Origin: GYS-P2D sp964414425
Lineage (GTDB): Bacteria; Bacteroidota; Bacteroidia; Chitinophagales; Saprospiraceae
Reading direction: 5' to 3'
Length of the DNA stretch: 11,128 bases
NCBI GenBank assembly: GCA_964414425.1
Contig: CAYPWL010000066.1
Location: 1-11,128, forward strand
Shown: positions 1 through 6,523 of the stretch, one piece after another
Numbering within the stretch: the first letter of the stretch is position 1
Layout: every line of letters begins with the position of its first letter
Notes under the pieces: model-generated
The model's input: only the letters and a program-made list of their open reading frames with translations
Told to the model about the DNA's origin: nothing
Databases searched by the model: none
Program-made: the position numbers and the translations under genes

Positions 1-11
1 CTAACGCGCCA

Positions 12-23
12 TCCCTTAAGGGA
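12..23. repeat. 12-bp perfect palindrome at a putative transcription start
   Basis: Bases 12-23 read TCCCTTAAGGGA, a perfect palindrome, flanked by GCGC at 6-9 and 24-27. It lies just downstream of the -7 element of the minus-strand promoter at 27-59, about where transcription would begin. It could be an operator or a 5' leader hairpin, or chance. The downstream gene is outside the window. Confidence 0.3.
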
Positions 24-26
24 GCG

Positions 27-59
27 CAAATATACACTAACTATATCTCTACTACCAAA
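27..59 (-). promoter_or_regulatory. Probable Bacteroidota-type promoter firing off the left edge
   Basis: On the minus strand, bases 34-27 read TATATTTG, a full match to the Bacteroidota -7 element TAnnTTTG. Bases 59-56 read TTTG, a match to the -33 element, with a 21-base spacer. Transcription would start near position 20 and run out of the window, so the gene it serves is not visible. The match is seen directly; promoter function is inferred from the known consensus. Confidence 0.55.
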
Positions 60-155
60 AAGAATCAGAAGGTTTTTTCAAAAGAATCTTTCAATAATTC
101 AGATCACCTAAACAGCATTAATCCTGAGATCAACAAATACGGGGCTTGGCTCAAA

Positions 156-551
156 ATGAGATACATTTATGGCTTAAAAAAGAATTTGAAAGAAATCGAA
201 AAAAAGAATGGAATCGGCTTAAAAGCCGCTTTAAAAGGACTCAATTATTCAGCAAAAGAGAGGAATTTTCAGATCATGTTGTGCATGAGTCTGCTCACTT
301 TGATTCTATCTGCACTATTGCACCTCTCCCATCTTGAGTGGTGCATAATCATACTATGTATCGTAATCGTACTTTCTGCGGAAGCTATGAATACTTCAAT
401 AGAGTTAATCTGTGATTACGTCAACCCACGTTATGACGGTAAAATTGGAAAGATTAAGGACATTGCTGCTGGAAGCGTATTGATCGTTTCAATCGGCGCA
501 GCCATAATAGGGACCATAATACTCTGCCCTCATTTGTTAGATCTATTGTGA
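156..551 (+). CDS. dgkA: DgkA-family lipid kinase (diacylglycerol / undecaprenol kinase)
   Basis: Small integral membrane kinase of the prokaryotic DgkA family, which phosphorylates diacylglycerol or undecaprenol at the inner membrane for lipid recycling and cell-wall carrier supply. The 131 residues fit the family (about 120). Family residues are visible: ERNF at 35-38, the catalytic block AEAMNTSIE with E76, N79 and E83, and KDIAAGSVL with K101 and D102, matching E69, N72, E76, K94 and D95 of the E. coli enzyme. Hydrophobic helices lie at about 41-58, 62-75 and 105-125. The ATG at 156 is chosen because the family begins a short way before the first amphipathic helix. The frame stays open upstream to the window edge, but that stretch does not resemble the family. 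The 3' end overlaps the convergent anti-sigma gene by 9 bases. Sequence alone cannot say which lipid is the substrate; an undecaprenol-type role is possible. Confidence 0.9.
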   Translation: MRYIYGLKKNLKEIEKKNGIGLKAALKGLNYSAKERNFQIMLCMSLLTLILSALLHLSHLEWCIIILCIVIVLSAEAMNTSIELICDYVNPRYDGKIGKIKDIAAGSVLIVSIGAAIIGTIILCPHLLDLL

Positions 552-1991
552 ATAGGATTCTTCGAAGCGAGTGATCTGATAACAGTTGTCACAATCAAGT
601 TCGATATATTCGAAGTTCGCCCGACCTCTAAGATCATTCAATATCTCATCGAGATCCTTGTCTAAGTCAATTTTGACTACCCCCTTCTCATCGAAAGGCA
701 TGTTAGGAGAAGAAATTACTTTCCAAGATGAATTAGCCATCAGATAATCGAGGACATATAACATGTCATACTCAATAGAATTATCCTCAACTGGTAGCTC
801 TTGATTATTCAGATCTACGAACTTGACTCCATCCCAGCCATATCTATCACCAGGACCCATGTCAACATAAACGTCAGGATTTTTGATAGAGTAAGCTCTT
901 ACCTTCCCCTCTACATTCTCGACCGCTTTAATGTAATCTTCATGTGCGTACACTTTAAATATTGTACCGATTACCATTATAGCGATATCATCATTGTCGC
1001 CTACAACATCTGGAGTTTCGACTTCTACTATAAACGGCTTCTCCTCATTGCTGGCAACATCAAACTGTCCCTGACCATCTAAGTATAGCTTACGCTCCTC
1101 TAAGTTCTTTATATCCTTGGGATATCTGATGCTTGAGTATACCTCCAAAGATACAGTCGAACCATCAATCATTTCAAAGCTATCAGCTTTGTACTCGGTT
1201 GCAAATTCTCCATAAACATCTTCAGAAGAACCAAATCCGAATATCCCTCCAGGATTAGTCGTCCATAAAAAGAAGCCTGCCAATAATGCTACACAAGCTG
1301 CCATGAGGTATTTACCCCAGACCGGTATTAATCTAAATTCTTTTTCCTCTTCTTGCTCTTGAGCATAGGTTGGTGTAACTGCCTCCTGTTGAACAACAGG
1401 CGCAGGAGTCATAGCAACCACATTACCTATTTCCTTAGATTTAGTTTTAGTCTTCTGCATGAATGCCAAAAACTCAGCATTGACATCAGCAGACTTGTAA
1501 CTTCCTAAATTTTTGGATTCGGTGAGAATCTCTTTGGTGAAATTGAAGTCTTTACTTCTCTCCTGATCACCATTCTCTAACCAAGTACTAACCTCACTTG
1601 CTTGAGATCCTGTAAGATCACCTTCAATAAAGTTGAGGATATCAATGTCGGTAGGAGCAGATGCTACATCATTTGACTGTGAGGACGTTCCTCCTAATAC
1701 GCTTACTGTAGAGGCTCCTGCAACGCTCTCGAAAACACCAGATTTTTTATTTGAAGTTTTATTCGCGTCAGAATTAGACATTTTTTCTTGGAACGACGCC
1801 CACTCACTATCTGCATCTACAGGATTATAGGCAGATAGGTCCTTAGAAGCTTTGAATATCTTCTGTGTGAATGCGAGGTCTTGTGCGTTCTCAACAGACT
1901 CGTAAGCCCATGTACGTATGGCTTCTTTGTCCTTCTTCTTAAGATTGCCCTCTAAGAAATTTAATATGTCTTTGTTTGTTATTTCTGACAT
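543..1991 (-). CDS. FecR-type membrane anti-sigma factor with duplicated N-terminal sigma-binding-like domain
   Basis: 482 residues, start ATG at 1991, 46 bases after the sigma gene and presumably co-transcribed with it. Two related segments of about 65 residues form the N-terminus: residues 6-71 (DILNFLEG ... WASFQEK) and 115-180 (DILNFIEG ... FLAFMQK), joined by a Ser/Thr/Asn-rich linker at 72-114. Neither has the zinc-binding His/Cys pattern of ZAS anti-sigma domains. A Pro/Gln/Glu-rich stretch (about 190-218) precedes one transmembrane helix at about 227-245. A FecR-like domain follows (about 262-370, with DGSTVSLEVYSSIRYP at 277-291 and FKVYAHE at 345-351), then a C-terminal segment (about 395-475) resembling the short STN/DUF4974-type domain after FecR in Bacteroidota. 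Expected topology is cytoplasmic N-terminus and periplasmic C-terminus. It probably holds the upstream ECF sigma factor inactive until a periplasmic signal arrives. Two odd points are the tandem domain and a CxxC (C467, C470) near the C-terminus. Confidence is high for the FecR/anti-sigma class; the signal and any protease are unknown. Confidence 0.8.
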   Translation of the reverse strand: MSEITNKDILNFLEGNLKKKDKEAIRTWAYESVENAQDLAFTQKIFKASKDLSAYNPVDADSEWASFQEKMSNSDANKTSNKKSGVFESVAGASTVSVLGGTSSQSNDVASAPTDIDILNFIEGDLTGSQASEVSTWLENGDQERSKDFNFTKEILTESKNLGSYKSADVNAEFLAFMQKTKTKSKEIGNVVAMTPAPVVQQEAVTPTYAQEQEEEKEFRLIPVWGKYLMAACVALLAGFFLWTTNPGGIFGFGSSEDVYGEFATEYKADSFEMIDGSTVSLEVYSSIRYPKDIKNLEERKLYLDGQGQFDVASNEEKPFIVEVETPDVVGDNDDIAIMVIGTIFKVYAHEDYIKAVENVEGKVRAYSIKNPDVYVDMGPGDRYGWDGVKFVDLNNQELPVEDNSIEYDMLYVLDYLMANSSWKVISSPNMPFDEKGVVKIDLDKDLDEILNDLRGRANFEYIELDCDNCYQITRFEESYSQ

Positions 1992-2037
1992 TACACTCCT
2001 AAGACGATTAATAAATCAAGTACCACATTTATTTTTT

Positions 2038-2559
2038 CTAAAAATCGAAAACTATTTCATTTTGCTTCAGGTCATCTCTTAATAAGACGAGTGCTTTAGC
2101 GATGTTGTCTTCTATTGTTCTTTTGGAAACGTCGAGGTAAGCTGCTGCCTCTCCATAGGTGAGACCTTCTATTTTACATAAGGAGAAGATCTTTTTCATT
2201 TTGGGTTTGAGCCTATCTAAAGACTTCAAAATTTCTTGACGCAGAATCATGGAGTCCATCGTTGCAGAATCATTCTCTGCCTCTTCAAAGGTTTGATCAT
2301 CTTCGACCTCTCCCCTGCGCTTGTTTGCTCTGATGTAGTCTATCATTCGGTTTTTAACCGCCGAATAGAGATATGTTTTTGCAGTTGTTGTAACCTCAAT
2401 ATTGCCTCTGTTCTCCCATATTTTCATGAAAGTGTCTTGCACTATTTCCCTACTTCCTTCCCAATCTTTAATATGGCTGTTGACATAATTAGAGAGTGGG
2501 CCAAAGTAGGTTTTGAAGGTGTTTTCAAACTGCTCTTCTGAAAAAGGACGATTGCTCAC
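2038..2559 (-). CDS. ECF-type RNA polymerase sigma-70 factor
   Basis: 173-residue extracytoplasmic-function sigma factor. Region 2 covers about residues 11-77 (core-binding and -10 recognition part, with QDTFMKIWENRG at 41-52 and YLYSAVKNRMIDYIR at 63-77). An acidic linker (about 84-105) follows. Region 4 covers about 108-163, with the helix-turn-helix LTYGEAAAYLDVSKRTIEDN at 133-152, which reads the -35 element. There is no extra C-terminal domain. The start is GTG at 2559; the only other in-frame codons before the upstream stop at 2601-2599 are not standard starts. The gene is followed at 46 bases by the FecR-like anti-sigma gene, the usual partner order. It lies downstream of the groEL terminator, so it probably has its own promoter in 2560-2634, though no TAnnTTTG element is clear there. 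The regulon is unknown. Confidence 0.92.
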   Translation of the reverse strand: MSNRPFSEEQFENTFKTYFGPLSNYVNSHIKDWEGSREIVQDTFMKIWENRGNIEVTTTAKTYLYSAVKNRMIDYIRANKRRGEVEDDQTFEEAENDSATMDSMILRQEILKSLDRLKPKMKKIFSLCKIEGLTYGEAAAYLDVSKRTIEDNIAKALVLLRDDLKQNEIVFDF

Positions 2560-2634
2560 TGCGATATCACATTTTTTTGAAAAAAAATAACAGGTATTTT
2601 ATGTGGTAAAAAACATATTATATGTAAATGTAAT

Positions 2635-2668
2635 AAAAAAAGGGGCTATCCAAAAAAGGATAGCCCCT
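2635..2668 (-). terminator. Rho-independent terminator of groESL
   Basis: An 11-bp perfect inverted repeat (AGGGGCTATCC at 2641-2651 and its complement at 2658-2668) encloses a 6-base loop. On the minus strand the hairpin is followed by a run of seven T (2641-2635, the first shared with the stem). This is a textbook intrinsic terminator, 30 bases past the groEL stop. It insulates the sigma/anti-sigma pair downstream from heat-shock transcription, apart from any read-through. Confidence 0.92.
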
Positions 2669-2697
2669 ACAATATTTCATGCTCTGAGAAAAGGATT

Positions 2698-4329
2698 TTA
2701 CATCATTCCTCCCATTCCTCCTCCTGGAGGCATATGCATTTCTGGCTTGTCTTCTGGAATGTCATTGATGACTGTTTCAGTAGTCAATACCATGCCTGCG
2801 ATTGAAGCCGCATTTTCTATAGCTACTCTTGTTACCTTAGTTGGGTCAATTACACCTGCAGCCATAAGGTCCTCATACTTATCAGTCTTCGCATTGTATC
2901 CTACAGAGCCTTTTCTGTTCTGAACAGCCTGTAGCACCACTGATCCATCTACACCCGCATTGAATGCTATGGTTCTCAACGGATACTCCAATGCTTTCTT
3001 TACGATTTGAATACCCATCTTCTCATCCTCATTTTCACCTTTTACAGATGCGAGAGATTTGATCGAACGGATAAGGGCAACACCACCACCGGTAACGATC
3101 CCTTCCTCCACTGCAGCTCTTGTTGCGTGAAGCGCATCGTCTACTCTGTCTTTCTTCTCCTTCATTTCAACCTCAGTAGCTGCACCCACATATAGTACGG
3201 CAACACCACCAGAGAGTTTTGCAAGTCTCTCTTGAAGTTTCTCACGGTCGTAATCAGAAGTAGTGGTTTCTATCTGCTGCTTGATCTGATTGATTCTTGC
3301 CTTGATAGCCTCCTCTGTACCAGCACCATTAACGATAGTTGTATTGTCTTTATCAACGGTTACCTTCTCAGCAGTACCAAGGTGCTCTAACTCTACAGCA
3401 TCCAGCTTGTAGCCTTTCTCCTCAGAGATCACAGTACCTCCTGTTAGGATAGCGATATCTTCAAGCATTGCCTTTCTGCGGTCACCAAATCCTGGAGCCT
3501 TCACAGCGACAACTTTAAGACCACCTCTTAATCTATTGACAACTAATAGCCCCAATGCCTGACTCTCTACGTCTTCAGCAATGATCAATAGAGGTTTACC
3601 TGCTCCAGCAGCTTTCTCCAATACAGGGATGATATCCTGAGTATTAGAGATCTTCTTATCGTGGATCAAGATTAATGGAGACTCATACTCTGTCTTCATA
3701 TCCTCCGCATTAGTTACGAAGTATGGAGATAGATATCCTCTATCAAACTGCATACCCATCACCTCCTCAACATATGTATCTGTACCCTTAGCTTCCTCGA
3801 CTGTGATCACACCGTCTTTAGATACACGCTTCATAGCATCAGCAATTAGGGATCCGATCTCATTGTCATTGTTAGCAGAGATGGCACCTACTTGTTGTAC
3901 TTTTTCGAAATCATCACCTATTACCTCGCTCTGAGTTTTCAGGTCTTCGATGATTGTATCTTTAGCTTTGCCGATACCTCTCTTAAGATCCATTGGGTTA
4001 GCACCCGCAGCCACATACTTCATGCCAGCTGTTACCATAGCTTGCGCCAATACAGTCGCTGTAGTAGTACCATCACCCGCTGCATCAGCAGTCCGAGAAG
4101 CGACCTCTTTAACAAGCTGTGCTCCCATGTTTTCGATAGGATCTTCTAATTCTATTTCTTTAGCTACTGTTACACCATCCTTAGTTACTTGTGGCGCTCC
4201 AAAGCTTTTTTGTATTACAACGTTTCTACCTTTAGGACCCAACGTTACTTTTACGGCATTAGCTAATGCGTCTATTCCTGATTTTAATTTGCCACGTGCC
4301 TCCGTGTCAAATGTGATTTGTTTAGCCAT
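2698..4329 (-). CDS. groEL: Chaperonin GroEL (60 kDa, Hsp60)
   Basis: Full-length group I chaperonin, 543 residues (family about 545). It forms the double seven-subunit ring in the cytoplasm that folds proteins under the GroES lid using ATP. Visible landmarks are the start MAKQITFD, the nucleotide-binding stretch TLGPKGRNVVIQKSFG at 29-44, TKDGVTVAKEIELEDP at 49-64, the phosphate-binding GDGTTTA at 85-91, the apical-domain segment near 191-375, and RVDDALHATRAAVEEG at 395-410 containing the ATP-hydrolysis aspartate (D398). The C-terminal tail ends GGGMGGMM, the usual flexible Gly/Met tail in short form. It lies 55 bases downstream of groES in the standard groES-groEL order and is followed by a strong terminator. 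No mutation of key residues was noticed. Confidence 0.99.
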   Translation of the reverse strand: MAKQITFDTEARGKLKSGIDALANAVKVTLGPKGRNVVIQKSFGAPQVTKDGVTVAKEIELEDPIENMGAQLVKEVASRTADAAGDGTTTATVLAQAMVTAGMKYVAAGANPMDLKRGIGKAKDTIIEDLKTQSEVIGDDFEKVQQVGAISANNDNEIGSLIADAMKRVSKDGVITVEEAKGTDTYVEEVMGMQFDRGYLSPYFVTNAEDMKTEYESPLILIHDKKISNTQDIIPVLEKAAGAGKPLLIIAEDVESQALGLLVVNRLRGGLKVVAVKAPGFGDRRKAMLEDIAILTGGTVISEEKGYKLDAVELEHLGTAEKVTVDKDNTTIVNGAGTEEAIKARINQIKQQIETTTSDYDREKLQERLAKLSGGVAVLYVGAATEVEMKEKKDRVDDALHATRAAVEEGIVTGGGVALIRSIKSLASVKGENEDEKMGIQIVKKALEYPLRTIAFNAGVDGSVVLQAVQNRKGSVGYNAKTDKYEDLMAAGVIDPTKVTRVAIENAASIAGMVLTTETVINDIPEDKPEMHMPPGGGMGGMM

Positions 4330-4384
4330 AACTTTTTCTTTGCTTTAGTTTTTAAAATAAATCAATGAGTGTTCTATAAGTGGT

Positions 4385-4657
4385 CTACTTGAGGATGACC
4401 AGGATGTCATCTTCTCTCATGATTAAATAATCTTCACCCTCATATGCTAGCTCCTGTCCAGCATACTTACCATATAGTATGGTGTCGCCTTTTTTTACTG
4501 TCATTTTGTTGCCATCTTTTCCAGGTCCTACTGCGATCACCTCGCCACGCTGAGGTTTCTCCTTAGCTGTGTCAGGAATGATGATTCCTCCCTTAGTCTT
4601 GGCATCTGCTGGGGCAGGCTTAACGACTACCCTATCATTGATTGGTTTAAAACTCAT
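4385..4657 (-). CDS. groES: Co-chaperonin GroES (10 kDa)
   Basis: 90-residue lid subunit of the GroEL/ES chaperonin (family about 95). The sequence shows the conserved start FKPINDRVVVKP at 3-14, the GroEL-binding mobile loop around TKGGIIIPDTAKEKP at 21-35, the glycine-rich roof strand GEVIAVGPGK at 38-47, and the C-terminal strand GEDYLIMREDDILVIL at 74-89. The start ATG at 4657 is preceded by an A/T-rich leader without a clear Shine-Dalgarno sequence, as is usual in Bacteroidota. Transcription probably begins in the 255-base gap that separates it from secG, which contains several inverted repeats. No CIRCE element (TTAGCACTC-N9-GAGTGCTAA) is present there, so control by HrcA is not supported. 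Confidence 0.98.
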   Translation of the reverse strand: MSFKPINDRVVVKPAPADAKTKGGIIIPDTAKEKPQRGEVIAVGPGKDGNKMTVKKGDTILYGKYAGQELAYEGEDYLIMREDDILVILK

Positions 4658-4736
4658 AGTCTATAGATTTATAAAAATTGATTTTTAAAATAATTGTAAC
4701 ATGATATGCTTTAACATCATTTGTCGTGCCAAATGG

Positions 4737-4769
4737 CAAATAACTGACATTATTGCAGTTAAGAACAAA
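4737..4769 (-). promoter_or_regulatory. Candidate groES promoter
   Basis: On the minus strand, bases 4769-4766 read TTTG (-33) and bases 4744-4737 read GTTATTTG, matching six of eight positions of TAnnTTTG, with a 21-base spacer. This is the same spacing as the better promoter at the left edge. It would give a 5' leader of about 70 bases for groES. The -7 match is imperfect, so this is tentative. Confidence 0.35.
4741..4761. repeat. Inverted repeat within the candidate groES promoter spacer
   Basis: TAACTG at 4741-4746 and CAGTTA at 4756-4761 form 6-bp arms around a 9-base spacer, the same geometry as CIRCE but a different sequence. It lies between the candidate -33 and -7 elements, where a repressor operator could sit. 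A 12-base palindrome TGCCA-AA-TGGCA follows at 4727-4738, over the candidate -7 element. Function is not shown. Confidence 0.3.
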
Positions 4770-4785
4770 GAACCTTACAGATCAC

Positions 4786-4831
4786 TGACAAAATGTAAGC
4801 TCTGCTAATCGTAGCAGATGACAAAACATCA
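4786..4831. repeat. Two TGACAAAA-type motifs flanking a hairpin upstream of groES
   Basis: TGACAAAATGTAA (4786-4798) and TGACAAAACATCA (4819-4831) resemble the perfect inverted repeat TGACA-AAA-TGTCA upstream of miaB. Between them, 4801-4807 and 4812-4818 form a perfect 7-bp stem (TCTGCTA / TAGCAGA) with a 4-base loop. The hairpin has no T-run on the minus strand, so it is a poor intrinsic terminator for secG. It may be an attenuator, a processing site or chance. Confidence 0.3.
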
Positions 4832-4912
4832 GTAAAGTTCTTAGATATAAATCATTGCCAGAGCATATATATCTCGGCAAATCATTCTACTCAAAGATCG
4901 AAAATGGGATAC

Positions 4913-5185
4913 CTATTGAGGCTGAGATAGTAGGCCAGAGTCAATTACGCCACCTGAACCATTAACCATTATGGCTGTAATGATACATAGCACAAAAAGC
5001 GCTATCGCTAATCCCCAGGTGATCTTTTCGATCATGTCTGTAGACTTAGCGGCACCGAACATCTGATTTGCACCTCCACCTCCGAATGTAGAATCTAATC
5101 CTCCACCTTTAGGGTTTTGAATCAGCACCACCAACATTAGAAGTAGGCAAACAAGAACTATTAATACGGTCAAAAATGTAATCAT
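4913..5185 (-). CDS. secG: Preprotein translocase subunit SecG
   Basis: 90-residue inner-membrane subunit of the SecYEG channel, which supports SecA-driven export. It has the family's two-helix layout: a first transmembrane helix at about 2-23, the conserved loop with IQNPKGGGLDSTFGGGGANQ at 22-41 and FGAAKSTD at 43-50, and a second helix at about 54-74. A short Gly/Ser tail follows. The start ATG overlaps the TGA stop of the upstream TPR-like gene by one base, so the two are probably translationally coupled. The length matches minimal Bacteroidota SecG proteins, which lack long C-terminal extensions. Confidence 0.94.
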   Translation of the reverse strand: MITFLTVLIVLVCLLLMLVVLIQNPKGGGLDSTFGGGGANQMFGAAKSTDMIEKITWGLAIALFVLCIITAIMVNGSGGVIDSGLLSQPQ

Positions 5186-5979
5186 CAGCTCGTGATTTTT
5201 TCAATTTGGGCGGCAAAGTAACCACTTTTTTCTGGATATTTCAATGAAAGCTTCTTGTACATCTTGATCGCCTTATCGATATGCCCTTGGGATTCAAGAA
5301 TTTTAGCTAATGACTCCGAAATAACTCCGTCATCTGAATCATCTTCATAATCATCCTCAGGATGTTGCTCTAACTCGAGCAGCCACTGCGAATAAGAAGA
5401 CAATCCAACCTTGTGGTGACTATCTTCTGTAGGCTGATCTGCTTTAGGAGGATCGCTTTGATCTTGTGTAATCATGGGATCTGTAATATCAGATTGGCCT
5501 TGTTCATCCGCAAGAGCGTCATCACTGTATTGCGGCTCTTCCTCTTGTATTAGACTGCTATCTTCCGTAATCTCATCATCGAACTCAGCAACTGGGTTTT
5601 GATCGGTATCAATAACAGCATCATCTTGGTTAGTCAGATCCATAGTCTGTGTAGGCTCAACACTTGCAGCCAATATCCTTGTTAATAATGATGTAGTTTT
5701 TGCCTTGGGTACATCCGTATCAACTTCAGCATCACTTTCTTCTTGGGCAGGATGTAAGGAGTCATATAACTTTGCTCTATCTGAGCTATACAATGCGGCG
5801 GCGTGCATAACATCTTGATGTGTGTCCTCTATACCCTGGTCAACAACCTTCTTAGCAAGGAGGGCTCTCAGGTTCTGCGAATAAGGGAAATCTGCCACCC
5901 ATTTTTGCAGCTCTTCAAAAGACAATTCTTCTAATAACTCTGGATGTTTGATATAGCTTATGAGTTTTGATCTTTGCAC
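5185..5979 (-). CDS. Conserved acidic TPR-like protein next to secG (function unknown)
   Basis: 264 residues with no signal peptide and no membrane segment, so probably cytoplasmic. It has three parts: a helical N-terminal domain (about 1-76, with ELSFEELQKWVADFPYSQNL at 18-37), a long low-complexity acidic linker (about 78-220, rich in Asp, Glu, Gln and Ser), and a C-terminal single TPR-like helix pair (about 220-262, LAKILESQGHIDKAIKMYKK at 224-243, then LSLKYPEKSGYFAAQIEKI). A short SYSQWLLELE motif at 195-204 lies inside the linker. Proteins of this build beside secG are, to my recollection, widespread in Bacteroidota but uncharacterised. The start is GTG at 5979, since an in-frame stop lies just upstream and no ATG fits. 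One-base stop/start overlap with secG suggests coupled expression and perhaps a role near the Sec machinery, which is inference only. Confidence 0.8.
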   Translation of the reverse strand: MQRSKLISYIKHPELLEELSFEELQKWVADFPYSQNLRALLAKKVVDQGIEDTHQDVMHAAALYSSDRAKLYDSLHPAQEESDAEVDTDVPKAKTTSLLTRILAASVEPTQTMDLTNQDDAVIDTDQNPVAEFDDEITEDSSLIQEEEPQYSDDALADEQGQSDITDPMITQDQSDPPKADQPTEDSHHKVGLSSYSQWLLELEQHPEDDYEDDSDDGVISESLAKILESQGHIDKAIKMYKKLSLKYPEKSGYFAAQIEKITS

Positions 5980-6019
5980 AATAGCACTTTAATATATCGC
6001 TTAATTCCTTGCAATAGCA

Positions 6020-6523
6020 TTACCAGTTGGTGAAGGCTTTATTGAAAATATCTTGGTTAATCTGATCAAAGATCGTCACAATTAAATCATCCTGGACATT
6101 TTCTAATGATTCAGTGCTCTCAAAATCCTGAAAGAAGGAGAAACTCTGTTTCCAAGTATCATCTTCATTCTGCTTGTTGAAATACTCTACCTCCACGGAG
6201 ATAGACAAGCGATTGAGCGCACTACCCACACCGCCATCCTCTTGTTGCTCTGGGGCTACAGACGTCACATTAAAAGACTGGACTGAGCCCACAAACTCAA
6301 TGTCTGGATTGAACTCATCATAGTTCAAGCGTGTGCTGTTGAGCACGATTTCTTTGAACGATTCTGTAAACTGTATGCCTATGTCGGGCGGAGCATTAAA
6401 TGCTCGATTCTGGAAGACATCCACATAGAATGTACTGATCGTTGGAGCGATAGTGATTCCTTTTAAAGAAACATTACATGATGAGAATAATAGGGCAGCA
6501 AATACTATTAACCTATATACCAT
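6020..6523 (-). CDS. lptE: LptE-like lipoprotein (LPS assembly, outer membrane)
   Basis: 167-residue lipoprotein resembling Bacteroidota LptE, the plug that works with LptD to insert lipopolysaccharide into the outer membrane. The N-terminus MVYRLIVFAALLFSSC is a lipoprotein signal with lipidation at Cys16. Family-like stretches are KGITIAPTISTFYVDVFQNR at 21-40, the FTESFKEIVLNSTRL region at 52-66, FVGSVQSFNVTSVAP at 77-91, and NRLSISVEVEYFN followed by WKQSFSFFQDF in the C-terminal half. The gene starts inside the end of the sigma-54 activator gene (11-base overlap), so the two are co-transcribed. The next gene starts 40 bases downstream. Divergence of this family is high, so the assignment rests on pattern, lipobox and context. 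Confidence 0.85.
   Translation of the reverse strand: MVYRLIVFAALLFSSCNVSLKGITIAPTISTFYVDVFQNRAFNAPPDIGIQFTESFKEIVLNSTRLNYDEFNPDIEFVGSVQSFNVTSVAPEQQEDGGVGSALNRLSISVEVEYFNKQNEDDTWKQSFSFFQDFESTESLENVQDDLIVTIFDQINQDIFNKAFTNW

Noticed and set aside
3..155. Frame open upstream of the dgkA-family ATG, which could extend the protein by about 51 residues
   Set aside because: The extra residues are polar and unlike the family, no good start lies there, and the stretch carries a minus-strand promoter.
146..337. 63-residue plus-strand frame starting at TTG inside the dgkA-family gene
   Set aside because: It overlaps a well-supported family protein in another frame and has no recognisable domain.
801..1082. 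93-residue plus-strand frame inside the anti-sigma gene
   Set aside because: It lies antisense to the FecR-like domain, with unlikely composition and no family signal.
2560..2634. TAnnTTTG promoter for the ECF sigma gene
   Set aside because: The region is A/T-rich with partial matches only and no TTTG partner, so no site can be chosen.
3950..4348. 132-residue plus-strand frame antisense to the 5' part of groEL
   Set aside because: It is a codon shadow of a highly conserved gene and shows no domain or promoter of its own.
4717..4736. Sigma-54 promoter upstream of groES (minus-strand TGGCAC at 4735-4730)
   Set aside because: The -24-like half is present but no TTGC follows at the -12 spacing.
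4658..4912. CIRCE heat-shock operator upstream of groES
   Set aside because: Neither TTAGCACTC nor GAGTGCTAA half-sites occur; the N9 inverted repeat found has a different sequence.
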